From Desulfobacula sp. (GTDB lineage: Bacteria; Desulfobacterota; Desulfobacteria; Desulfobacterales; Desulfobacteraceae): DNA of 32,787 nucleotides. The notes under the pieces are model-generated. The model was not told where the DNA came from. It saw only the letters and a program-made list of their open reading frames with translations, and made no database searches. The DNA is taken from contig JAKIUJ010000022.1 in assembly GCA_021647625.1 (NCBI GenBank), positions 1-32,787 of the forward strand, written 5' to 3'. Below are positions 17,666 through 24,900 of the stretch, one piece after another; within the stretch, counting starts at the first letter, position 1, and the number at the start of each line of letters is the position of its first letter. The position numbers and the translations under genes were made by a program.

Positions 17666-19138
17666 ATGACAAGAAAAATTCTGATCAATGCACAAGATAC
17701 AGATGAAACCAGAATTGCAGCAGTGATAGAGAACAAGCTTGAGCAATTTCACATAGAAACCACTGCAAAACAAGTGACACAAGGCAGCATTTATAAAGGA
17801 GTCGTCACAAGGGTTGAGCCAAGTCTTCAGGCTGTTTTTGTTGATTATGGGGAACCCAAAAACGGCTTTTTACAAAAAAATGAAATTCACAAGGATTACT
17901 ACCAAGCAGTTGATTCAAAAAATAAAGGTTTGTTCAATTTGATCAAAAAAGGTCAGGAATTGATAGTCCAGGTCACAAAAGATCCGATCAGTTCAAAAGG
18001 TGCCATGCTGACCACATTTATTTCGTTGCCTGGACGGTTGTCGGTTTTAATGCCGGGTAATTCAACCAAAGGGGTATCCAGAAAAATTGATGAAGAGGAG
18101 GAACGAAAACGCCTTGTCGGCATCATTAAAAATATGAAAATCCCCGAAGGCTTTGGCATGATCGTCAGAACTGCAGGGAGGAACTCTACCAAGACTTTGT
18201 TAACGGCGGATCTTCGATATTTGATGCGGGCCTGGAAAAATATTGATAAAAAGGCGATAAAAAACACTGCCCCTTGTCTTTTGTATAAAGAACAAACCCT
18301 TGCTGTAAGATCATTAAGAGACTATTTCACAACAGATGTTAAAGAAATTTTAATTGACAGCCCTGAAGTTTTCAAAGAGGTAAAAGATTTTATAGGTGTC
18401 ATTGCACCGAAACAAAGCAAAATTGTAAAGCAGTATAAAAGTGAAAAGCCAATATTCACTAAATACCAGCTTGAAGATCAAATTGCATCTATTTATAGAA
18501 AACAAAGCACACTTAAATCAGGGGGAGCCCTTGTTATTGAACAAACAGAGGCGCTTGTTTCCATTGATGTTAATTCAGGCAAATCCACCAAAAAGAAAAA
18601 CATAGAAGAAACTGCCTTTCACACGAATCTTGAAGCGTGTGAAGAAGTTGCGCGGCAGCTGCGTTTGAGAGACCTGGGCGGATTAATTGTTGTGGATTTT
18701 ATAGATATGAAGGAACGTCGACATAAAGCTGAAATTACCAAAACTCTTAAAAAACATTTAAAATCGGATAAAGCAAAAACAAAAGTAGGTGGAATTACCA
18801 AATTTGGTTTGCTTGAAATGTCACGTCAGAGGATTCGTCATTCAATTACATTTGGTTCACATGAACCCTGTAGATACTGTAATGGCAGGGGCCAGGTTCC
18901 ATCTGTTGAAACCCAGGGACTTGCTTTTTTAAGACAACTGAATTTAAAAACGCTTAAACCGGATATTTTACAAGTCACAGGATTCATCCCCACTTCAGTG
19001 GCCACGTATTTGCTCAATAAAAAAAGAGGTGAATTGACTGAAATTGAACAAAAAAGAAAGGTAACGATAACTATAGAAGGCGATTCCAAGATGACATCCG
19101 GACAAAGCCATATTGATATTATCAATCAATCACATTGA
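17666..19138 (+). CDS. rng: Ribonuclease E/G family endoribonuclease
   Basis: At 490 residues it has the RNase G length, without the long scaffold tail of RNase E. An S1 RNA-binding domain lies at about 38-118 (QGSIYKGVVTRVEPSLQAVFVDYGEPKNGFL). The DNase I-like catalytic domain has the Mg-binding Asp301 (SIDVNSG) and Asp344 (VVDFIDM) in the hallmark stretch EETAFHTNLEACEEVARQ. The zinc-link that joins protomers is CRYC (Cys402, Cys405), here lacking the Pro of the classic CPxC. RNase E/G enzymes cut single-stranded AU-rich RNA in mRNA turnover and rRNA and tRNA maturation. It starts 38 nt after mltF. An 8-codon frame beginning at 17643 ends in a TGA overlapping the rng ATG, which might couple translation or be chance. 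In this group the distinction between RNase E and G is not sharp. Confidence 0.93.
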   Translation: MTRKILINAQDTDETRIAAVIENKLEQFHIETTAKQVTQGSIYKGVVTRVEPSLQAVFVDYGEPKNGFLQKNEIHKDYYQAVDSKNKGLFNLIKKGQELIVQVTKDPISSKGAMLTTFISLPGRLSVLMPGNSTKGVSRKIDEEEERKRLVGIIKNMKIPEGFGMIVRTAGRNSTKTLLTADLRYLMRAWKNIDKKAIKNTAPCLLYKEQTLAVRSLRDYFTTDVKEILIDSPEVFKEVKDFIGVIAPKQSKIVKQYKSEKPIFTKYQLEDQIASIYRKQSTLKSGGALVIEQTEALVSIDVNSGKSTKKKNIEETAFHTNLEACEEVARQLRLRDLGGLIVVDFIDMKERRHKAEITKTLKKHLKSDKAKTKVGGITKFGLLEMSRQRIRHSITFGSHEPCRYCNGRGQVPSVETQGLAFLRQLNLKTLKPDILQVTGFIPTSVATYLLNKKRGELTEIEQKRKVTITIEGDSKMTSGQSHIDIINQSH

Positions 19139-19147
19139 AGAGCTTTC

Positions 19148-19176
19148 TTGACATAAATCGTTCTATTGTGTATCCA
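19148..19176 (+). promoter_or_regulatory. Possible promoter of the LysM-yajC-secDF-dprA-topA gene string
   Basis: A perfect TTGACA (19148-19153) and a poor TATCCA (19171-19176) are separated by 17 nt, about 37 nt upstream of the TTG start at 19213. A TATAAT also occurs at 19192-19197 but without a -35 partner. It is placed in the only sizeable gap (74 nt) before a long run of closely spaced genes. Confidence 0.4.
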
Positions 19177-19212
19177 AAGCAATTTTAATCTTATAATTAA
19201 GAGAGGGAATAT

Positions 19213-20031
19213 TTGCATTTTAAAAAGAATCAAACATCTATTTTGATAATTTTAATTGTGTTGATTACACTTGTTGCCGTTATTGTCGGTTCCCTTTATT
19301 TTAGAAAGCAACGAGACAATCAGACATTTGTACCCGTGCAGAAGACGATGGCAGCCTTGTCAGGCACAGACAATGGAGCCGATAAAATTAAGACACAGGA
19401 TGGCGTTGCACAAGGTGATATTATTGTTATGCCGAACATCGATTACAAGCACCTTACCAAAGATAAAAAACTAAAAAGTCTGATGGGGTCAAGAAAACAA
19501 AAACTGGGATTAGATAAAAGCCTGGACATGATTGTCAACTCTGATGAAAGCTTCACTATCGGTGATATTGAAATTTCTATGAGTGATATTTTAAAAAAGG
19601 CGTTTCTTAAAGAAGGCGAAGTTTTTGAAGAAAAAATTGAACATTCCGGAGAAATTAGACCCCGAAAAATTAAAGAGTATGGGATATATGTGATTCAGGC
19701 CGGAGATAACATCTGGAATATTCATTTTAACATACTAAAAGAGTTCTATGACAATAGAGACATAGATGTTTCACCTCAAGCGGATGAACCTGGTAATCAA
19801 GGACTAAGTTCCGGTGTAGGAAAGATTTTAAAATTTTCCGAAACCATAGTTATTATATACAATTTGATCGAAAAAAAAATAGATACAAATCTTGATCTTT
19901 TAGAACCATTAAGCAAAATTGTGGTATACAATATGGACGAAGTATTTTCACTCTTAACAGAGATTAATTATAAAAATATAGACAGAATCCAGTTCGATGG
20001 TAAGTCCATCTGGATTCCTGCTGAAAAATAA
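19213..20031 (+). CDS. Membrane-anchored periplasmic protein with a LysM-like segment
   Basis: The gene starts with TTG, supported by an AGAGGG sequence about 6 nt upstream; no ATG lies nearby. The 272-residue product has a single N-terminal membrane segment (residues about 9-29) with Lys before it, predicting a periplasmic body. The sequence GIYVIQAGDNIWNIHFNIL (157-175) looks like the first half of a LysM peptidoglycan-binding motif, and a final segment (NMDEVFSLLTEINYKNIDRIQFDGKSIWIP) could be its second half, separated by an unusually long insertion. I do not recognise a named family. Its position directly in front of yajC-secD-secF suggests a link to the envelope or export, but this is inference only. 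Confidence 0.75.
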   Translation: MHFKKNQTSILIILIVLITLVAVIVGSLYFRKQRDNQTFVPVQKTMAALSGTDNGADKIKTQDGVAQGDIIVMPNIDYKHLTKDKKLKSLMGSRKQKLGLDKSLDMIVNSDESFTIGDIEISMSDILKKAFLKEGEVFEEKIEHSGEIRPRKIKEYGIYVIQAGDNIWNIHFNILKEFYDNRDIDVSPQADEPGNQGLSSGVGKILKFSETIVIIYNLIEKKIDTNLDLLEPLSKIVVYNMDEVFSLLTEINYKNIDRIQFDGKSIWIPAEK

Positions 20032-20063
20032 TAATTTGAGAGTTAACCTAAGGAGGATTTATT

Positions 20064-20411
20064 TTGATTAGCACAGCGTACGCGATGGGTCAGGCCGGCG
20101 GCCAGGGTGGACAGGCCGGCGGAATAGCAGGGTTTTTGCCGATAATTATTTTATTTGCCATTTTCTATTTTCTTTTAATAAGACCCCAGCAAAAAAAGGC
20201 TAAAGAACACAGAGAAATGTTAAGCGATCTAAAAAAAGGCTATAGAATCATTACATCAGGTGGTATTCATGGAACAATCGAAACTATTGATGATACAACC
20301 ATTGGGCTGGAAATTGCCGAAAAGATCAAAATAAAAGTATCACGCGGTAACGTTGCAGCAGTGGTTACTGATACCCAGGCCGGCCAGAAAAAAGATCAAA
20401 AGAAAAAATAA
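20064..20411 (+). CDS. yajC: Sec translocase accessory subunit YajC
   Basis: A 115-residue protein with a Gly/Gln-rich N-terminus, one transmembrane helix (about residues 23-40, FLPIIILFAIFYFLLIRPQ) and the hallmark RPQQKKAKEHREMLSDLKKGYRIITSGGIHGTI. YajC associates with SecDF and SecYEG in the inner membrane. It starts with TTG at 20064 behind a perfect AGGAGG (20051-20056) with a 7-nt spacer, which decides the start. Together with secD and secF downstream this is the classic yajC-secDF order. Confidence 0.96.
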   Translation: MISTAYAMGQAGGQGGQAGGIAGFLPIIILFAIFYFLLIRPQQKKAKEHREMLSDLKKGYRIITSGGIHGTIETIDDTTIGLEIAEKIKIKVSRGNVAAVVTDTQAGQKKDQKKK

Positions 20412-20432
20412 ATTCTTTAGGAGTAAATCGAA

Positions 20433-22001
20433 TTGAAATCGATCAGCGTTAAAACTGTATTTATTCTATGTATTGTGTTGGCAGCCGTTATCTGTTTGCT
20501 TCCCACATTTCTTGACACCTGGCCCCATAAAAAAATCAATTTGGGGCTGGATCTTCAGGGCGGAATGCACCTTGTTCTCGAAGTTCAAAACATTGAAGCT
20601 GTTGAAGTTGAAGTTGAGCGAACTGTACAGGAAATCAAAAAACAACTTCGAAAAGACGGAGTCAAACATCGAGGCGTAGCCAGGTTAAAAGACAATTCAA
20701 TGTCTGCTGTGGTTGAAACCGCTAATAAGGCATCGTTTGAGACAATTCTTACCAAGAATTTTAAAAATTTAATCGTCTCAAAACCCCAAACCGAAAATGG
20801 TATTGTTACATTTAAGATATCTTTGCCGCAGGAAGAGATTGAAACCATTAAAAAAATGGCTACTGATCAGGCTCTGGAAACCATTCGAAACAGGATAGAT
20901 GAATTTGGCGTCAGTGAACCGGATATCAGAATTCAAGGAGGCAATCGAATCTTGCTTCAACTGCCAGGGATTGAAAATCCTGATAGAGCTAAAGATTTGA
21001 TCGGAAAAACTGCCAAGTTGACATTTCAACTTGTTGATGAAAAAACAGATCCATCAGCATTCATAAATAAAACCCCTCCTGTTGGTGATGAACTGTTGTT
21101 TCAAACCCGGATTGATACTTCCACCGGTGGCAGTTCAAAAGTTCCTTTTTTAATTCATAAAAGAGTGCTTCTTGACGGCAGTCTGTTAACAAATGCCAGG
21201 GTTGAGTTTGACCAATTTCAACAACCCCAGGTCGGTATTGAGTTTAATCGAAAAGGTGCCAGACTTTTTGAAAGGATTACCGGCGAAAACGTTAATAAAC
21301 GATTGGCCATTGTACTTGACAAAACTGTCTATTCCGCACCGGTTATCCGGGATAGGATTGCAGGAGGCAAAGCTGTTATATCCGGAAGTTTTTCTTTAAA
21401 TGAAGCAAAAGATCTTTCCATTGCTCTAAGAGCCGGTTCTTTGCCTGCATCGGTAAAAATTATCCAGGAAACAACCGTAGGCCCCACACTGGGTCACGAT
21501 TCCATAAAAATGGGACTTGTGTCAATGGCAATTGGCGGGCTTTTGGTTATTCTTTTTATGGTTATCTATTATAAAGGAGCCGGTCTTATAGCTGATCTTG
21601 CCTTAATTATAAATATTATGCTGATTGGCGGCGGTCTTGCGGCCTTCCAGGCAACCTTAACACTTCCTGGTATTGCCGGCATCATTTTAACTATCGGTAT
21701 GGCTGTTGATGCCAATGTAATTATTTTTGAAAGAATCAGGGAAGAGCTTAGGTCCGGCAAAACAGCGCTAGCATCAGTTCATGCCGGATTTGAACGTGCA
21801 ACACTGACGATTCTTGACGCAAATGTCACAACCTTTATTGCCGCACTTGTTTTGTATCAATTTGGAACAGGATCAATAAGGGGATTTGCGGTCACACTGA
21901 TTCTTGGTATCATTGCAAGTCTTTTTACAGCACTTGTTCTTTCAAAAAGTGTTTTTGAATTTATTCTCAAAAATAAACCGGCGTCCAAACTTAGTATATA
22001 A
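20433..22001 (+). CDS. secD: Protein translocase subunit SecD
   Basis: A 522-residue RND-family protein. It has an N-terminal membrane helix, the first periplasmic domain with GLDLQGGMHLVLEV, the P1 core IRNRIDEFGVSEPDIRIQGGNRILLQLPG, and the C-terminal membrane half (from about residue 355) with five more helices and the conserved proton-path motif GMAVDANVIIFERIREE. With SecF it uses the proton-motive force to pull preproteins through SecYEG on the periplasmic side. The start is TTG at 20433, preceded by TAGGAG. It lies 21 nt after yajC and 12 nt before secF. Confidence 0.96.
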   Translation: MKSISVKTVFILCIVLAAVICLLPTFLDTWPHKKINLGLDLQGGMHLVLEVQNIEAVEVEVERTVQEIKKQLRKDGVKHRGVARLKDNSMSAVVETANKASFETILTKNFKNLIVSKPQTENGIVTFKISLPQEEIETIKKMATDQALETIRNRIDEFGVSEPDIRIQGGNRILLQLPGIENPDRAKDLIGKTAKLTFQLVDEKTDPSAFINKTPPVGDELLFQTRIDTSTGGSSKVPFLIHKRVLLDGSLLTNARVEFDQFQQPQVGIEFNRKGARLFERITGENVNKRLAIVLDKTVYSAPVIRDRIAGGKAVISGSFSLNEAKDLSIALRAGSLPASVKIIQETTVGPTLGHDSIKMGLVSMAIGGLLVILFMVIYYKGAGLIADLALIINIMLIGGGLAAFQATLTLPGIAGIILTIGMAVDANVIIFERIREELRSGKTALASVHAGFERATLTILDANVTTFIAALVLYQFGTGSIRGFAVTLILGIIASLFTALVLSKSVFEFILKNKPASKLSI

Positions 22002-22013
22002 AGGAAACAAATA

Positions 22014-23042
22014 ATGCAGCTTATCAAGTCTGATATTAATATAGACTTTATCGGAACACAGAAACTTGGATTTTTTCTGTCTCTTGTCCTTATCCTTTGC
22101 AGTGTCGGATCTTTGATCATTCATAATGGACCCAACTATGGCATTGATTTCGTTGGTGGAACCCTTGTGCAAATAAAATTTTCACAGCAGGTGAAGGTTT
22201 CCAAAATCAGGACAGGCCTTGCAACCATAGGATTTAAAGACGCATCTGTTCAGGGCTTCGGGCATGTATCCAACCATGAATTTTTAATAAGAACAAGCAA
22301 GTCCGAACTTAGCAGCCAGGGCTTATCCCAATCCATTGCAAAGGCAATTGAATCGACCACAGGTGTTACACCTGAGATTCGACGTGTGGAAATGGTAGGC
22401 CCCCAGGTAGGAAAAGATTTAAGAACAAAAGCATTACTTGCTGTTTTCTACGCCCTTTTGTTTATTACTATATATATTTCCGGTCGGTTTGAGCTAAAAT
22501 GGATGTTATCCGGTGTAACAGCGGGTTCATTAATGACAGCGGTATATTTTCTTTCTATTTTTAATGTAGGGATGACCGTAATCATAACAGTTGCACTCAT
22601 TCTTACGCTTGTTTTATTTTGGATATTGAAATTAAAATATGCAATAGGTGCGATTGTTGCCTTGTTGCATGATGTACTGATTACCATCGGTATTTTTTCA
22701 ATTTTAGATCTTGATTTTTCATTACCCATTGTTGCAGCTTTATTAACAATCATCGGTTATTCATTGAATGATACCATTATTGTTTTTGATCGGATAAGAG
22801 AAAATATTAAAGGCGAGAAAAATCCGGATAAACTTTCATATCTGTTTAATAGAAGCATAAATGAAACCCTCTCACGGACGATTTTGACTTCAGCGACAAC
22901 CCTGCTTGTTTTATTTGCACTTTATTTTTTAGGTGGTGAAATTATACATAATTTTGCCTTTGCAATGATTGTCGGCGTCCTGGTCGGGACCTACTCATCA
23001 ATCTTTGTTGCAAGCCCTATTGTTCTTGCTGCAAATAAATAA
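22014..23042 (+). CDS. secF: Protein translocase subunit SecF, with two extra hydrophobic segments
   Basis: At 342 residues this SecF is somewhat longer than usual (about 300-325). It contains the conserved GIDFVGGTLVQIKF (43-56), the P4 periplasmic domain, RRVEMVGPQVGKDL, and the C-terminal core AIGAIVALLHDVLIT and IGYSLNDTIIVFDRIREN (about 247-264). Between the second helix (ending near GRFELKW, 157-163) and the helix starting at AIGAIVALLHDV (210) there are about 45 residues that the standard protein lacks. They include two hydrophobic stretches, SGVTAGSLMTAVYFLSIFNV and MTVIITVALILTLVLFWIL, so eight rather than six membrane helices are predicted. An even number of added helices keeps the topology. 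AAGGAA precedes the ATG. Confidence 0.95.
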   Translation: MQLIKSDINIDFIGTQKLGFFLSLVLILCSVGSLIIHNGPNYGIDFVGGTLVQIKFSQQVKVSKIRTGLATIGFKDASVQGFGHVSNHEFLIRTSKSELSSQGLSQSIAKAIESTTGVTPEIRRVEMVGPQVGKDLRTKALLAVFYALLFITIYISGRFELKWMLSGVTAGSLMTAVYFLSIFNVGMTVIITVALILTLVLFWILKLKYAIGAIVALLHDVLITIGIFSILDLDFSLPIVAALLTIIGYSLNDTIIVFDRIRENIKGEKNPDKLSYLFNRSINETLSRTILTSATTLLVLFALYFLGGEIIHNFAFAMIVGVLVGTYSSIFVASPIVLAANK

Positions 23043-23049
23043 TAAACAT

Positions 23050-23748
23050 ATGGCATTAAAAAAAAAAATATTATTTAAAAAGCTAATAAGCAAGACAATA
23101 CTGGTTATATTGCCACTGTTTTTAGTTTCCTGCGGGGCTTTTAGTTTTTCTAAAAGTCCCGCCGAACAACCAGAAATAAACCCGATGATACAAAATTTGG
23201 AATCTGAAGTTTCCCAATTAAAAAAATCTCTGGAAAAGCTTAATGCCCAAGTTGCACACAAAAACCAGACCATACAAAGTTTGCAAAAAAAATCCCTGTT
23301 ATTTGAAAATAAAATTGCAAATCTTGAAAACAAAAAAAGAACATCCAAAAAACCTTTACAAAAAATCAAATACAAAGATCCTGAAAGCCTCTATAAAAAA
23401 GCAAGACATCTGCTTTTAGAGGGAAATTACACAGACGCAGCTAAACATTTTTCTGCCTTTATTAATTACCACCAGAATCACAATTTGGCTGATAATGCAG
23501 TCTATTGGTTAGGAGAGTGCTACTATTCTCAAGGAAATTTCCAACAGGCTATTTTTGTATTTAAGAACCTTGTTAAAAAATATCCAAAGTCAGAAAAAGT
23601 ACCGGATGCTCTGTTGAAAACAGGATATTCCTATCTTTCTTTGGATGATTCCAACAGAGCACATCACTATTTAAAACAGGTATTAAAGAGATATCCATTT
23701 TCACCGGCATCAGAGAAAGCTCAAATAAAACTTGGGGAATTCGATTAA
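23050..23748 (+). CDS. CpoB/YbgF-like lipoprotein with coiled coil and TPR repeats
   Basis: The ATG at 23050 gives a proper lipoprotein signal: a Lys-rich start, a hydrophobic stretch and a lipobox LVSC with Cys28 as the acylation site. The longer frame that reaches into secF is rejected because it would bury this signal. Of 232 residues, about 45-97 form a Gln/Lys-rich coiled coil and about 111-232 form TPR repeats (ESLYKKARHLLLEGNYTDAAKHFSAFI, ADNAVYWLGECYYSQGNFQQAI, PDALLKTGYSYLSL). This layout matches CpoB/YbgF of the Tol-Pal system, which coordinates outer-membrane constriction with peptidoglycan synthesis. Those proteins are usually soluble periplasmic rather than lipidated, and no tol or pal genes are in view. 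BamD-like proteins share the TPRs but not the coiled coil. It begins 7 nt after secF. Confidence 0.85.
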   Translation: MALKKKILFKKLISKTILVILPLFLVSCGAFSFSKSPAEQPEINPMIQNLESEVSQLKKSLEKLNAQVAHKNQTIQSLQKKSLLFENKIANLENKKRTSKKPLQKIKYKDPESLYKKARHLLLEGNYTDAAKHFSAFINYHQNHNLADNAVYWLGECYYSQGNFQQAIFVFKNLVKKYPKSEKVPDALLKTGYSYLSLDDSNRAHHYLKQVLKRYPFSPASEKAQIKLGEFD

Positions 23749-23763
23749 TCTTTATTTTTAATA

Positions 23764-24900
23764 ATGCACGATTTGTTTAAAACATATCTGCCTTGGTTTA
23801 TACTCAGGGAAATCCCTGGCCTCGGCAATGCGATGATAAAAAAACTCATCAATGAATTTTTGTCGCCGGAACACATTTTTGCGGCCTCGAAAAATCAACT
23901 TCAAACGATTGATAAGATAAAATTAAAAACAATTGAGCAGATCCGGCATTATAAAAAATACCATGATTCTGCTAAAAAGGAATTGGATCTGGTCCTCAAA
24001 AAAGAATTTAACATAGTGACATTAACTGAACCTTTGTACCCTGCTCTCTTAAAACAAATCCCAGACCCGCCACCGATTCTTACTTACCTTGGTACCTTAG
24101 ATAATTCTTCGCCTTGTATATCAATGGTCGGGTCAAGAAATGCAACTTCATATGGATTGAGTACTGCTAAAAATCTTTCATTTCGACTTGCAAACAAGGG
24201 ATTTCAGGTGGTCAGCGGTCTTGCGAGGGGGATAGACACCATGGCACACCACGGCGCTTTGCAGGCAAGGGGAAGGACAATTGCAATTCTTGGGTCAGGA
24301 TTGAGCAAAATTTATCCAAGAGAAAATAAAAGCCTTTTTTATGCCATCGCAGCAAGCGGTACCGTATTTTCAGAATTTAAAACCAATGCAGCACCACTGC
24401 CTGCAAATTTTCCAATCAGAAATAGAATTATTGCCGGTATCTCAGGTGGCAGTGTTGTTATTGAAGCTGCAAAACGAAGCGGTTCTTTAATTACCGCACG
24501 ACTTGCAAATGAGTATAACCGAGAAGTATTTGCAGTGCCTGGAAGCATAAAATCAAAAAAAAGTGAAGGAACCCACGCCCTTTTAAAACAAGGAGCAAAA
24601 CTTGTTGAAACGGAAATGGATATTATTGATGAGCTATATCAATTTGTTCATGAAAAAAAGAACTGCTCCAAAGCAACGCTATTTAATGATAATTCTGCCC
24701 GATCACTTGAAAGAACAAAAAAAGATGATTATCAACTATTAAAACTGCTTGATCCATATCCTGTACATATTGATGTGCTTATTGAGAAAAGCAAAATGAA
24801 TTATACCCAAATCACAGCCCAATTGCTTGATTTAGAATTACAGGGAACCATCACCCGGCATCCGGGTAACTTATATTCAATTTCGGAGGGAAACCATTGA
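23764..24900 (+). CDS. dprA: DNA-processing protein DprA
   Basis: A 378-residue protein. A helical SAM-like N-terminal part (about 1-75) is followed by the Rossmann-fold DprA core with SMVGSRNATSYG (120-131), VVSGLARGIDTMAHHGAL (149-166), ILGSGLSKIYP, and PANFPIRNRIIAGISGGSVVIEAAKRSGSLITAR. The C-terminal 60 residues form the DprA winged helix (LLDPYPVHIDVLIEKSKMNYTQITAQLLDLELQGTITRHPGNLY). DprA loads RecA onto incoming single-stranded DNA during natural transformation, though many non-competent bacteria keep it. It overlaps the topA start by 4 nt; dprA-topA is a common bacterial pairing. No clear Shine-Dalgarno precedes the ATG, which lies 15 nt after the previous stop. Confidence 0.95.
   Translation: MHDLFKTYLPWFILREIPGLGNAMIKKLINEFLSPEHIFAASKNQLQTIDKIKLKTIEQIRHYKKYHDSAKKELDLVLKKEFNIVTLTEPLYPALLKQIPDPPPILTYLGTLDNSSPCISMVGSRNATSYGLSTAKNLSFRLANKGFQVVSGLARGIDTMAHHGALQARGRTIAILGSGLSKIYPRENKSLFYAIAASGTVFSEFKTNAAPLPANFPIRNRIIAGISGGSVVIEAAKRSGSLITARLANEYNREVFAVPGSIKSKKSEGTHALLKQGAKLVETEMDIIDELYQFVHEKKNCSKATLFNDNSARSLERTKKDDYQLLKLLDPYPVHIDVLIEKSKMNYTQITAQLLDLELQGTITRHPGNLYSISEGNH

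Noticed and set aside
22969-23049. N-terminal extension of the CpoB-like lipoprotein into secF
   Set aside because: It would hide a textbook lipoprotein signal peptide that begins at 23050, and it overlaps the secF end heavily.
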